The translations under genes were made by a program, and so were the position numbers. The notes beneath the pieces are model-generated. The model had not been told where the DNA came from. It did not search any database and saw only the letters and a list, made by a program, of their open reading frames with translations. 64,000 nt of DNA from the NCBI GenBank assembly GCA_016125275.1, contig WGMB01000017.1, forward strand, positions 62,001 through 126,000. Direction: 5' to 3'. Below, in pieces: positions 16,442 through 25,478 of this stretch. Origin of the DNA: Acidobacteriota bacterium (GTDB taxonomy: Bacteria; Acidobacteriota; Terriglobia; Bryobacterales; UBA6623). Position 1 is the first letter of the stretch. Every line of letters starts with the position of its first letter.

Positions 16442-17221
16442 CTAGGCGGTTACATAGCGCAACGAGCCCGGAGTCGTGAGCTCTTCGCCGGTTTCGAGCA
16501 GGGTCTTGAGCCCGGAGAGAATCATCATCCAGCCGCCGAAGAGCTCCTCGTTGGCGCCCTCGCGGAGTTGGTCGTGAACGACGGTCAGGCGGCAGGAGTC
16601 AGCCACCTGCTGGATCTCCCAAGTGACCCGCGACGTCCCCTCGGCTTTCACGTCATCGCTCCAGAGCGCGCGGAAGGTCTGCACCAGCCGGCGGGGCGGG
16701 TCGACCTCGACATTCTCGCCCTCCAGGATCGCCATGGCCGGCGAGACCGTCTGGCCGCCGGCGAGCCCTCTGTAGGAGGAACCCGGCGTCCAGTCCGACT
16801 CGACGACGACTCCGAAGTTGTACTTGCGGCGCAAGGCCGGGTCGGTGATCGCCTGCCACAGGCGCTCCGGCGTGGTCTTAATGTAGATCTCGAATACCTT
16901 TTGCATCGTTTTCTCCAAGTCTGTCTTCAGCTCGCTGAGGCCGGCCGCCCAGGGCTCGGCGTACTTGTCGATCCAGCGGTCGTGCACCAGCCGGATCGGC
17001 ACGGGGTTGAGGTAGTGCAGCTTCCTGCGCCCGGACCGGCGAGTCACTAGCAGGCCCGCCTCTTCGAGCACACGCAGGTGCTTCATCACGCCGAAGCGCG
17101 TCATCTCGGGCTTGGCTTGCAGCTCATTGAGGCTGCGGCCGTCCCGCTCGAACAGCAAGTCGAGCAGGAGGCGCCGCGTGGGATCGGCCAAGGCTTTGAA
17201 GACGCGGTCGTCGTCGGGCAC
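16442..17221 (-). CDS. ArsR-type HTH regulator fused to an SRPBCC (AHSA1) domain
   Basis: 259 residues. Residues 1 to about 95 are a winged helix of the ArsR family (FKALADPTRRLLLDLL, RFGVMKHLRVLEEAGLLVTRRSGRRKLHYLNP) with no obvious metal-binding Cys cluster. Residues about 105-240 are an AHSA1/START-like ligand-binding domain (KVFEIYIKTTPERLWQAITDPALRRKY, TWEIQQVADSCRLTVVHDQ). Such pairs are often separate neighbouring genes; here they are one chain, implying direct small hydrophobic ligand control of DNA binding. The start is GTG (17219-17221), 6 nt after a TATAAA box, with a perfect palindrome in the promoter, consistent with autoregulation. Confidence 0.85.
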   Translation of the reverse strand: MPDDDRVFKALADPTRRLLLDLLFERDGRSLNELQAKPEMTRFGVMKHLRVLEEAGLLVTRRSGRRKLHYLNPVPIRLVHDRWIDKYAEPWAAGLSELKTDLEKTMQKVFEIYIKTTPERLWQAITDPALRRKYNFGVVVESDWTPGSSYRGLAGGQTVSPAMAILEGENVEVDPPRRLVQTFRALWSDDVKAEGTSRVTWEIQQVADSCRLTVVHDQLREGANEELFGGWMMILSGLKTLLETGEELTTPGSLRYVTA

Positions 17222-17227
17222 TCTCTT

Positions 17228-17257
17228 TTTATATGTGACTTTTTAGTCACCTTTCAA
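17228..17257 (-). promoter_or_regulatory. Promoter with embedded palindromic operator for the ArsR-SRPBCC gene
   Basis: On the minus strand: TTGAAA (17252-17257), 18-nt spacer, TATAAA (17228-17233), then 6 nt to the GTG start. The spacer holds a perfect inverted repeat GTGACT-TTTT-AGTCAC (17235-17250). A bound dimer would block RNA polymerase, fitting autorepression. The transcript would start at or next to the GTG, so it is leaderless. Confidence 0.65.
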
Positions 17258-17296
17258 CCCGGACATTGGCGAGGCATCGCACGACGGTGCGTTTTG

Positions 17297-19735
17297 CTAC
17301 TGGATGTAGCCCAGGTTGCGGAGCTGGTTGAGCTGTTCCGGCGTGGCGTTCTCGCCCGCGCCGTCCTTCGCCCGCGGCAGTTGCGATTGGGTCGCCATGC
17401 CCTTCCAGGCGTCGAGCTGGGCGGCCAACTGCTGGGCGACGTCCGGGTGCTCGGCGGCCACGTTCTTGCGGTCCAGAGGGTCTTCCTTGTGACGGTAGAG
17501 CTCGTACTCGTCGCGCTGGAGGGGCTCCCGGCCTGCGACGTTGTGGATCAGCTTCCATTCGCCGGACTCCGAGACCATGGCGTAGGATTCCAGCCCGGAG
17601 GTTTGCGAGCCCGGGTTGTCGAAGTCGTCTTCCCGGGCCTTCTCGGTGACAGCCACGCTCGGACGCCAACCGGCCGCCTCCGGGTCCGTCCCCTTGGAGG
17701 CCGCCATTATCAAAGGGAGCAGGCTCTGCCCTTGCACCTCGGCCGGGGCCTCGATCCCGCTCAGCTGGAGCAGGGTCGGCATCAGATCGATGCTGCGGAC
17801 GGTCGTGTCGATCTTTAGCCCCGCCGGAATCACGCCGGGGTAGCGCAGGAACAGCGGCACGTTCGCCAGCTCGCCATAGGCCGACTGGCCGTGGAACATG
17901 TAGCCGTGCTCCAGGAACTCCTCGCCGTGATCGGAGATGAACGCGAACAGGACGCGGTCGGCGATTCCCAACTCTTCGAGCTTTTCCTGAATGCGCCGGA
18001 TCTCGTCGTCCATGCCCAGAATCGAGCCGTCGTACCAGTCCTGCTCGTACTGCAGCCAGCGATCCTTGTCGATACCCGAAGCCTCCAGATCGGCCAGCAT
18101 CGCCACGCGCTGCCCCTTGTTGAAGTCGGACTTCACGAACGGCGTCAGCGTCTCCCAGTCGGCGTCGTGCTGCTTGCGGTCCTCACGAGACGCCCACTTG
18201 TAGCGATACGGGTCGCGAGGCTCGAAGGGGCTGTGCGGATCGACCACGTGGACGTAGGCGAAGAACGGGCCGTCGTGCTTACGATCCAGCCATTCGAGCG
18301 CTTGGTCCACCACGGCGCGGGCCGTCTTGGCGCGGTGACCGTCGTGGGGAAATGCATCCGACTCATAGGACTCCTCGAAGCCCTGGTGCAGGTTGGTCAT
18401 CATCCCCGCGAAGGAGTTGGACGGGAAGCTGGCGGTGGAATAGCCGGCCTGGCGGTAGGATTCCGCCAGCGTGTTCGCCTGCACCGAGATGCGGTCCGGA
18501 ATGATCCGCACGCGGTGCGAGGTGGGGTAGAGCGAGGTCATGATGGCCGGCACGGACACTTTGGTCCAGGTGGCCTGGGAGATGTTGTCCGAAAAGATCG
18601 CGCCGTCAGCCGCCAGCGCCGACAGTGTCGGCGCGTTGGCGCGCTCATAGCCGTTGAACGGCAGCCGATCGCGGCGCAAGGTGTCCGCCAGGAAGACGAT
18701 CACGCCCAGGGGCGCCGGGGCTTCTCCCAGCGCTCCGCCGGGCTGCTTGTCCGCCCGGGCCGCCGTCGCCGGAACGCGAACCACGGGGCTGCCCCAGAAC
18801 CCCGTGGCGAAGTCCTCGGCGTTCTCCAGCGAAAAGCGCAGCGTCGTAGCGCCGCCTAGATCGGAGAGGTCCACCCGCGCCGATTCCCACTGATGGGGAG
18901 TGGTGACGGTCCGGCGAAACAGCCGCCGCTCTTCCCCGCCCCGCACGGCGTCCACGCGGAACGTCACCGGCCGCGGCTCAACGGTCCCGACGCTGAAATC
19001 GAGGATCGCCCCCGAGGGCACCTCCACGTCCAGCCGAACGGTCTCGGGCGCACGAGACACGACGGTCTCGTGATAAACGCCTCCCAAGCCCTGCCAGCCC
19101 ACGCCGGACGGCGTGGAGGCTCGCTGCTCCCGCTGCGAGATGAGCCGCACGGACTCAATCTCGAACGTGGCGCCGGCGGCGTCGGTCGGGCTGAACGACA
19201 GGAACTTCGCTCCGCTCATCGTTACGGCGCGAGGGTCCCGAAAAGTGAGCGTCTGGGCGGTCGAGCCCGGTTGGAGATCGGCGTGGATGTTCCAGTTGGC
19301 CGGATGGATGGTCTCCTTGAACTTCGGCTCGCCGCCGGCGGCGGAGGCGTGGGCCTGCGCGCCTTGGTCCACGCGCTGGATGACCTCGATGGCGAACAGA
19401 CCGTCCTGGGGATCGAGAGTTTCCGGGGCTTGCACGAACAGGACCGGCTCGGCGGTGGTCGTGCGACCGGTCAGCTTGCCGTCCCGGACCGTGAGCCCTT
19501 CCACGCCCTGGCCCGCCTTCCATCCGTGGAGGTCGCCGCCGTCGCCGAAGGTCCAGGCGGCCAGCGGCGGCAGGCCTCCGCCCGGAGGCGTTCCTTCCAC
19601 CAACTCGGGCCCGATGACGTCAACCAGCCGAACCGGACCCAGGGGGGCGTCGCCGCCGCCACACCCGGCCGATACCCACAACACTCCCCACAACGCGACG
19701 GCGAGCGTCGGACCGGACACGAAGCGGATAGACAT
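17297..19735 (-). CDS. Sulfatase/alkaline-phosphatase superfamily lipoprotein, no formylglycine motif
   Basis: 812 residues. The ATG at 19733-19735 follows a GGGAGG ribosome site, and the N-terminus ends in the lipobox VSAGC, so it is an outer-envelope lipoprotein. Residues about 50-330 form beta-sandwich-like segments (LHGWKAG, VRLDVEVPSGAILDFSVG) that may bind glycans. The sulfatase fold starts near residue 355 (GVIVFLADTLRRDRLPFNGYERANAPTL with N-terminal metal Asp) and includes FISDHGEEFLEHG. Where arylsulfatases have C-x-P-S-R, this protein has TKVSVPAIMTS, so the nucleophile is Ser or Thr rather than formylglycine. It may be a phosphodiesterase, phosphoglycerol transferase or a non-FGly sulfatase-like hydrolase. 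Its substrate is unknown. Confidence 0.75.
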   Translation of the reverse strand: MSIRFVSGPTLAVALWGVLWVSAGCGGGDAPLGPVRLVDVIGPELVEGTPPGGGLPPLAAWTFGDGGDLHGWKAGQGVEGLTVRDGKLTGRTTTAEPVLFVQAPETLDPQDGLFAIEVIQRVDQGAQAHASAAGGEPKFKETIHPANWNIHADLQPGSTAQTLTFRDPRAVTMSGAKFLSFSPTDAAGATFEIESVRLISQREQRASTPSGVGWQGLGGVYHETVVSRAPETVRLDVEVPSGAILDFSVGTVEPRPVTFRVDAVRGGEERRLFRRTVTTPHQWESARVDLSDLGGATTLRFSLENAEDFATGFWGSPVVRVPATAARADKQPGGALGEAPAPLGVIVFLADTLRRDRLPFNGYERANAPTLSALAADGAIFSDNISQATWTKVSVPAIMTSLYPTSHRVRIIPDRISVQANTLAESYRQAGYSTASFPSNSFAGMMTNLHQGFEESYESDAFPHDGHRAKTARAVVDQALEWLDRKHDGPFFAYVHVVDPHSPFEPRDPYRYKWASREDRKQHDADWETLTPFVKSDFNKGQRVAMLADLEASGIDKDRWLQYEQDWYDGSILGMDDEIRRIQEKLEELGIADRVLFAFISDHGEEFLEHGYMFHGQSAYGELANVPLFLRYPGVIPAGLKIDTTVRSIDLMPTLLQLSGIEAPAEVQGQSLLPLIMAASKGTDPEAAGWRPSVAVTEKAREDDFDNPGSQTSGLESYAMVSESGEWKLIHNVAGREPLQRDEYELYRHKEDPLDRKNVAAEHPDVAQQLAAQLDAWKGMATQSQLPRAKDGAGENATPEQLNQLRNLGYIQ

Positions 19736-19822
19736 GGGCCTCCCTCGGAGATCAAGCGGCAACGACAGTACGTTGCGGCCAATGGTAGGGGAAACCCGTC
19801 GGGCCCGCAATGGGCGGCCGGG

Positions 19823-22522
19823 TCAATCGCAACGCAGGGCGCTGGAGGGTGAGATGCGCGTCGCCCGGCGGGCAGGCGCGTAGCCTGCCAATGCCGCCAC
19901 CGCCAGCAAGGCGCCGACGGCCGCGGCGGCCACGTTCAAATCCACCGGTGACACGCCATAGAGCTGCGACCCCACCAGCCGAGCGGCCCCGACGGCCAAC
20001 GGCGCCCCGACCAGGATGCCGATCGCGGCCAGCAGCAGCCCCTCGGACAGTACCAGCTTGAAGATGCCACCGCGCGGCTGGCCCAGAGCCATGCGAATGC
20101 CGATCTCCCGCGTTCTGCGGGCGACCGAGAAGGCGGCCACACCGTACAGCCCCACCCCCGCGATCAGCGTCGCCAGCGCGGCGAAGACGGCCGAGAGTTG
20201 CGCGAAGAGGTTCTCCATGAAGTGGGTCTCCTCCACCTGACGCCGCAGGGTCTTGACGCCGAACACCGGCAGGGACGGGTCGATCTCGTGCACGGCGTCC
20301 TGCACGGCCGGGATGAGGGCGGCCGGGTCCCCCGGCGTGGAAACGTAGAAACCCATGTAGTCGGGCTTGTTCGCCTGCAGCAAGGGCCAGTAGGTGCGAG
20401 GGAACTCCTCCTCGCGCAGGTCCACACCCTTGTGGTCGGCCACGACGCCGACGACCTCGTACGGCAGCGGCGGCTTGTCGAGGAAACTGCCCACGCGGCG
20501 GCCGACCGCCTCGGTGGGCGAGCCGAAGAAGCGCCGAGCGAAGGTTTCGTTGATGATGATGACGGCTGGAGCCCCGGCGGCGTCCCGCTCGTCGAAGTCG
20601 CGCCCGGCCAGCAGCGGCACGCCCAGGGTGGCGAAGAAGCCCGGCAGGACGTGATTGGCTCCGGCCTGCATGTCTTCGCCTTGTTCGGGCTGATAGCCTT
20701 CCACCGCCATGGTGTTCTGCCCGTTGGCGCCGGCCAGCATCGGCGTGTTGGCGGCGCTGGCGGAGGTGACTCCCGGAATGAGCTGCAGCCGGCGTTGCAG
20801 ATCGGTGGCGAGTTGCAGGGACCTTGCCGGCTCGTAGCGCTGCTCCGCGGGCACGATGGCGAAGGCCAGCAAGCGGTTGACGGCCACGCCGGGATCGGTC
20901 TGGAAGATGCGGTCCAAGCTCTTGCCGAACAGCCCCGCCACGCCGAGCAGCATCAGGGACAGCGCCACCTGGCCGATCACCAACCCCCGGCGCAGACGCG
21001 TCTGCGCCCGGCTCAGCGACGCCGACGCCGCCTCGTTCTTCAGCGCCGATGCGGCGGCGGCGCGGGTCGATTGCAGCGCCGGCGCCAGGGCGAACAGCAG
21101 GGCCGTCAGCAGCGCCACGGCCGCCGTAAAGCTCAACGCGCGCCAGTCCGGCGTCGTCTCGAACACGAGCCCCAGCCGCTCCGCCGGGATCAGCCGCACC
21201 AGCAGCGTGGACCCGAGCTGCGCGAAGACGAGCCCCAGGGCGGCGCCTCCGGCCGCGAGCAAGAGGGACTCCAGCAACACGCCGCGCATCACCGTCCAGC
21301 GCGAAGCGCCCAGCGAACAGCGCAGCGCGATCTCCTTCTCGCGCTTGGCCGCGCGAATCACCAGCAGCGTGGCCACGTTCACGCACGTGATCAGCAGCAA
21401 CAGGCCCACCATGGCGAGCAAGATGTGCAAGGGCTGGGCGACCAGCTCGCGAATGTTGCCCAGGCCTTGGGCGGCGTCCACCAGCTCGAGCCGGTTGCCC
21501 ACGTACTTCTCGGCGGTCTCGGCGTTGCGCGGGTGCTCCTCGAGGTCCCGACGCAGGACCGCCGAGTAGGCGGGAGCCAGAGTAGCCGCAGCCTGCCGCG
21601 GGTCGACGCCCGGCGCCAGGCGACCGAACACGTTGAGCCAGATGCTGTCGCGGCGCGTCCGGTGGTCGTACGTCGGCCGCACTGCGGCGTTCATTTGGAA
21701 CGAGACGAACAGGTCGGCAGGGCGAAGCCTTTCGAAGCCGACGAACCCCGGCGGAGCGACGCCGACTACGGTCATCGGGTACCCGTTGATGCGGATTGTG
21801 CGGCCGACGGCTGAAGGCTCCGCACCCAGCCGGTCACGCCAGTAGTCGTAGGCCACCACCGCCCAGGGCTCGGCGTCCGGCTCGTCATCGTCTTCGGGCA
21901 ACAGCGTGCGGCCCAAGGCGGCCTGCACGCCCAGCACGGAGAAGTACTCGCCGGAAACCAGCTCCACGTTGGCGCGCTCGACGCCTTCGCCCGCGTCGAC
22001 GGCGGCGCTGGTCTGGAAGCGGGCGGCCAGCCCGGAGAGCTCGGCGGGCTTGGCTTCCTCCATTTCGCGGAAGAACGGGTACGAGAACGATTCCGCCCAG
22101 CCGTCCGTGGCCCCGCCGATGAAGGAGCCGCGCCACGTCAGCAGCGCCAAACGGTCCGGGTCCTTCACGGGCAGCACCCGCAGCAGGGCTTGGTCGGCGA
22201 TGGTGAAGATCGCCGTCACGGCTCCGATACCCAACGCCAACGAGAGGATCGCCACGAACGCGAAACCGGGGTTGTGCGCCAGCGATCGGGCGGCATAGCG
22301 CAGGTCCTTCCACCAGCGCTCCAGGGATGCGAGAGGTCTCATGGCGTGAACCGACTCCTTGACGTGGGTGACATTGCCGAGGTCGCGCCGCGCGGCGCTG
22401 CGGGCGGCGTCGGGCTCCAGGCCGGCCTCCCGTCGCTCCTCGGCCTCCAGTTCCAAATGCGCCGCCAGCTCGCGGTCGAGCTCCTCGTCGTCGTGGCGCT
22501 TTCCCCAGGGCCAACCGCTCAT
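19823..22522 (-). CDS. ADOP-family MacB-like permease (FtsX domains)
   Basis: 899 residues. Residues 1 to about 75 form the soluble permease prefix (DDEELDRELAAHLELEAEERREAGL). One helix near 90 (FAFVAILSLALGIGAVTAIF) is followed by a MacB-type periplasmic domain, a first FtsX bundle (helices about 370-460), a second periplasmic region, and a second FtsX bundle to the C-terminus (LATLIAGVGLYGVAAF, LLAAIGILVGAPLAVGA). This duplicated architecture is the acidobacterial duplicated orphan permease family, found without an ATPase partner; none is encoded here. GGAGG precedes the ATG, and the start is 4 nt after the padR stop. Transported substrate unknown. Confidence 0.9.
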   Translation of the reverse strand: MSGWPWGKRHDDEELDRELAAHLELEAEERREAGLEPDAARSAARRDLGNVTHVKESVHAMRPLASLERWWKDLRYAARSLAHNPGFAFVAILSLALGIGAVTAIFTIADQALLRVLPVKDPDRLALLTWRGSFIGGATDGWAESFSYPFFREMEEAKPAELSGLAARFQTSAAVDAGEGVERANVELVSGEYFSVLGVQAALGRTLLPEDDDEPDAEPWAVVAYDYWRDRLGAEPSAVGRTIRINGYPMTVVGVAPPGFVGFERLRPADLFVSFQMNAAVRPTYDHRTRRDSIWLNVFGRLAPGVDPRQAAATLAPAYSAVLRRDLEEHPRNAETAEKYVGNRLELVDAAQGLGNIRELVAQPLHILLAMVGLLLLITCVNVATLLVIRAAKREKEIALRCSLGASRWTVMRGVLLESLLLAAGGAALGLVFAQLGSTLLVRLIPAERLGLVFETTPDWRALSFTAAVALLTALLFALAPALQSTRAAAASALKNEAASASLSRAQTRLRRGLVIGQVALSLMLLGVAGLFGKSLDRIFQTDPGVAVNRLLAFAIVPAEQRYEPARSLQLATDLQRRLQLIPGVTSASAANTPMLAGANGQNTMAVEGYQPEQGEDMQAGANHVLPGFFATLGVPLLAGRDFDERDAAGAPAVIIINETFARRFFGSPTEAVGRRVGSFLDKPPLPYEVVGVVADHKGVDLREEEFPRTYWPLLQANKPDYMGFYVSTPGDPAALIPAVQDAVHEIDPSLPVFGVKTLRRQVEETHFMENLFAQLSAVFAALATLIAGVGLYGVAAFSVARRTREIGIRMALGQPRGGIFKLVLSEGLLLAAIGILVGAPLAVGAARLVGSQLYGVSPVDLNVAAAAVGALLAVAALAGYAPARRATRISPSSALRCD

Positions 22523-22526
22523 GCCC

Positions 22527-22877
22527 TCAACCCTCCGCGGCGGGCCACATCACGCGCGCCACGCCTTCCAGAAGCTGCTTCCACTTCGACTCTTCGGCCG
22601 CCAAGCGCTCGCGCCCCTTCGGCGTCAGGCGGTAGTAGCGCAGCTCGCGGTTGCGCTCCTTGCTCTTCTCCCAGCGAGCCTCGATCCAGCCCTCGCCCTC
22701 GAGCCGCCGCAAGGCCGGGTAGAGAGAGCCCGTCTCCACTTGCAGAGCGTCGTCGGAAGTCCGCTGGATGTGTTTGGCGATGGCGTGCCCGTGCGACGGA
22801 CCGAAGACGAGCGTCCGGAGGATGAGCATGTCCAGAGTGCCCTGCACGAGGCGCGTCTGGCTGTTGGAGGGAGCCAC
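22527..22877 (-). CDS. PadR-family transcriptional regulator of the ADOP permease
   Basis: 116 residues from a GTG at 22875-22877. PadR winged helix: LVQGTLDMLILRTLVFGPSHG, TGSLYPALRRLEGEGWIEARW and RYYRLTPKGRERL. This short PadR type is characteristically encoded directly upstream of ADOP permeases and is expected to repress the pair. The GTG is chosen because a full promoter ends 7 nt before it; the longer ATG reading would start inside the promoter. A palindrome lies within the promoter spacer. Confidence 0.88.
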   Translation of the reverse strand: MAPSNSQTRLVQGTLDMLILRTLVFGPSHGHAIAKHIQRTSDDALQVETGSLYPALRRLEGEGWIEARWEKSKERNRELRYYRLTPKGRERLAAEESKWKQLLEGVARVMWPAAEG

Positions 22878-22884
22878 GAACGGG

Positions 22885-22913
22885 AGTGTAGTCCATCTAC
22901 AGTAGACCGTCAA
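22885..22913 (-). promoter_or_regulatory. padR promoter with palindromic operator
   Basis: On the minus strand TTGACG (22908-22913), a 17-nt spacer and TACACT (22885-22890) are followed by 7 nt and the GTG start. The spacer contains TCTAC-A-GTAGA (22896-22906), a perfect 5-bp inverted repeat around one base, a plausible PadR operator. The mRNA should be leaderless. Confidence 0.7.
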
Positions 22914-22956
22914 CACTTCTTTCGCTTTCGCGTGTGCGGCGGCGTCCTGAGCGCAC

Positions 22957-22962
22957 TACGAT
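22957..22962 (+). promoter_or_regulatory. -10 box (TACGAT) of the amidohydrolase gene
   Basis: TACGAT is followed by 5 nt and the ATG at 22968. No ribosome binding site is seen, so the start codon is expected near the 5' end of the mRNA. Confidence 0.45.
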
Positions 22963-22967
22963 GGTGC

Positions 22968-24242
22968 ATGCTTCGCACCCTCGCCCTGCTCCTCTCGTGC
23001 GCACTGGCTCCTTTGCCGGCCGCGGTGCTCCACTGCGGGAAGCTCATCGACGTCGAGAAGCTGACAGTGCTCGAAGAGGTCTCGATCGTCACCTCCGGGG
23101 ACGAGATCCTGCGCGTCGAACCCGGCTTTGCAGCTCCCGCGGCCGGCGAGGAGGCCATCGACCTACGCAGCCACACCTGCATGCCGGGCTGGATGGACAT
23201 GCACGTCCACCTGGCGTCAGAGAGCAACCCCAAGGCCTACGAGGAGCGCTTCCGCCTCAACGCCGCCGACTACGCCTTCCGGGCGGCGGTCCATGCCAAG
23301 CGTACGTTGCTGGCAGGCTTCACCACGGTGCGGGATCTGGGGACGCGCGACGGGGTGTCGATTGCGCTGGCGCGGGCGATCGAGCAGGGCCTGACCGAGG
23401 GACCGACGATCTACAACGCAGGCCGAGCGCTGGCGACCACCGGCGGGCACGCCGACCCGACCAACGGCGTCCGCGACGACCTGATGCACGATCCGGGTCC
23501 GGCCGAAGGCGTGGTCAACGGCGTGGACGACGCGCGCAAGGCCGTCCGGCAGCGCTACAAGGAAGGCTCCGACCTCATCAAGATCACCGCCACCGGAGGC
23601 GTGCTGAGCGTGGCCAAGAACGGCCAGAATCCTCAGTTCACCGAAGAGGAGATCCGCGCCATCGTCGAAACGGCCAAGGACTACGACTTCCACGTGGCGG
23701 CCCACGCACACGGAGCGGAAGGCATCCGGCGGGCCCTGCGGGCGGGCGTGCACTCGATTGAGCACGGCACTCTGATGGACGACGAGGGAATCCGGCTATT
23801 TCAGGAGACGGCGGCTTGGTGGGTGCCGACGATCTCCGCCGGCAAATTCGTGGCCGAGAAGGCGGAGGTCCAGGGATACTACCCGGCGGTGATCATCCCG
23901 AAGGCTCTCGCGATCGGACCGCAAGTCCAGGAGACCTTTCGGAAGGCCTACAAGGCCGGCGTGAAGATCGCCTTCGGCACCGACTGCGGCGTGAGCCCGC
24001 ACGGTTCCAACGCCAAGGAGTTCGTTTATATGACGGAAGCCGGGATGCCGCCGCTGGAAGCGATCCGGGCGGCCACGCTCAGCCCGGCGCAACTGCTGGG
24101 CATCGCGGACAGAGTCGGCACTGTCGCACCGGGCAAGGCCGCCGACATCGTCGCCACGCCCCGAGACCCCGCCGAAGACATTACCGCCACCTTGCAGCCT
24201 TCGTTCGTGATGAAACGGGGCCGGGTCTACCGGCGACCTTAG
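22968..24242 (+). CDS. Secreted amidohydrolase (imidazolonepropionase/Xaa-Pro dipeptidase-like)
   Basis: 424 residues with a signal peptide (MLRTLALLLSCALAPLPAA). Metal-dependent hydrolase fold: GWMDMHVHL (HxH), KITATGG with the bridging Lys position, HVAAHAHG, HSIEHGTLMD and FGTDCGVSPHGSN with the catalytic Asp. The C-terminal GTVAPGKAADIVA returns to the small beta-sandwich. Members of this group hydrolyse C-terminal dipeptides such as Xaa-Pro, Xaa-Arg or N-acyl amino acids; the substrate cannot be fixed here. Probably periplasmic. It is divergent from padR and overlaps the aroC stop region by 4 bp. Confidence 0.85.
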   Translation: MLRTLALLLSCALAPLPAAVLHCGKLIDVEKLTVLEEVSIVTSGDEILRVEPGFAAPAAGEEAIDLRSHTCMPGWMDMHVHLASESNPKAYEERFRLNAADYAFRAAVHAKRTLLAGFTTVRDLGTRDGVSIALARAIEQGLTEGPTIYNAGRALATTGGHADPTNGVRDDLMHDPGPAEGVVNGVDDARKAVRQRYKEGSDLIKITATGGVLSVAKNGQNPQFTEEEIRAIVETAKDYDFHVAAHAHGAEGIRRALRAGVHSIEHGTLMDDEGIRLFQETAAWWVPTISAGKFVAEKAEVQGYYPAVIIPKALAIGPQVQETFRKAYKAGVKIAFGTDCGVSPHGSNAKEFVYMTEAGMPPLEAIRAATLSPAQLLGIADRVGTVAPGKAADIVATPRDPAEDITATLQPSFVMKRGRVYRRP

Positions 24243-25414
24243 AAGGCCTGGACCTGCTGCTGGTAGCTATCGAAGTTGCGCTTGGTCTCGAACAGCGAGT
24301 CGCCGCCGAATTTCTCGAGGAAGGCCTGGGCCAGCACGATCGCCACCATGGCTTCGCCGATGACGCCGGCCGCCGGGGCGACCGCCACGTCGGAGCGCTC
24401 GTAGGCCGCCGCGGCGGGCTCACGGGTTGGAAGGTCCACCGACTCGAGCGGCTGCCGCAGCGTCGAGATCGGCTTCACGTAGCCGCGCACCACCAAGTCC
24501 TGCCCGTTGGTCATGCCGCCTTCCAGTCCGCCGGCCTTGTTGGAGCCGCGGAAGAACTCCCGGCCGGACTTGTCGTAGTGCACGGTGTCTTGGGAATCCT
24601 TGCCGGGCGAGACGGCCGTGACCGTCCCGGAGCCGATCTCCACCGCCTTGACGGCCTGCATGGAGAGAATCGCCTGACCCAGCCGGCCGTCCAAGCGGGT
24701 GTCCCAGGTGATGTGCGAGCCCAACCCGATCGGCAAGCCGTGGGCGACGACTTCGAAGATGCCGCCCCGGGTGTCCTTGGTGCGATAGGCCTCGTCGACC
24801 TCTTCCTTCATGGCCTGCTCGACTTCCGGGTCGACACAATTGAGCAGGATCTCGTCCTTCTGGTTGAGGGCGACGATCTCTTCCCAACTCGCCGGGCGCT
24901 CCAGTCGAGCGGCGCCCACGGCGACCACGTGGCTGAGCACCTCGATGCCGAACTGCTCCAGGAACTGCTTGCAGAATGCGCCGACGGCGACGCGGGAGGT
25001 GGTTTCGCGGGCGCTGGCGCGCTCCAGGATGTAGCGAGCCTCGGGAAAGTTGTACTTGATCGCGCCGGCCAAGTCAGCGTGGCCCGGGCGAGGCCGCAGG
25101 ACCGGTCGGTTGTTGCCTTCTTCCGGCTGCGTTGGCGCTTCGACGGGCAGAATCTCCGACCAGTTCTTCCAGTCGCGATTCTCGAGCGTGATGGCGATGG
25201 GCGAGCCGATCGTCTTGCCGTAGCGCACGCCGGAGAGCACGTGGGCCCGGTCGGTCTCGATCTTCATGCGGCCGCCGCGGCCGAAGCCTTGCTGGCGGCG
25301 CCAGAGCTCGCGGTTGACCTTCTCGAGGGAAATGGGCACGCCGGCGGGAAGACCGGTCAAAATGGTGACTAGGCTTTCGCCGTGCGATTCGCCGGCGGTT
25401 TCAAAACGTAGCAT
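24239..25414 (-). CDS. aroC: Chorismate synthase
   Basis: 391 residues. FETAGESHGESLVTILTGLPAGVP, RRQQGFGRGGRMKIE, RPGHADLAGAIKYN, RASARETTSRVAVG and FRGSNKAGGLEGGMTNG are chorismate synthase signatures. The enzyme converts 5-enolpyruvylshikimate 3-phosphate to chorismate using reduced FMN, the last common step of aromatic amino acid synthesis. It is a single gene, divergent from rlmB by 64 bp; no other aro gene is in the window. No convincing -10 or ribosome site was assigned. Confidence 0.95.
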   Translation of the reverse strand: MLRFETAGESHGESLVTILTGLPAGVPISLEKVNRELWRRQQGFGRGGRMKIETDRAHVLSGVRYGKTIGSPIAITLENRDWKNWSEILPVEAPTQPEEGNNRPVLRPRPGHADLAGAIKYNFPEARYILERASARETTSRVAVGAFCKQFLEQFGIEVLSHVVAVGAARLERPASWEEIVALNQKDEILLNCVDPEVEQAMKEEVDEAYRTKDTRGGIFEVVAHGLPIGLGSHITWDTRLDGRLGQAILSMQAVKAVEIGSGTVTAVSPGKDSQDTVHYDKSGREFFRGSNKAGGLEGGMTNGQDLVVRGYVKPISTLRQPLESVDLPTREPAAAAYERSDVAVAPAAGVIGEAMVAIVLAQAFLEKFGGDSLFETKRNFDSYQQQVQAF

Positions 25415-25478
25415 GCTGATGATTTCGGGGCGCGCCCAGGCGCTAGGCGTAAGCTCCCATGATAACGGAAGTTAGACG

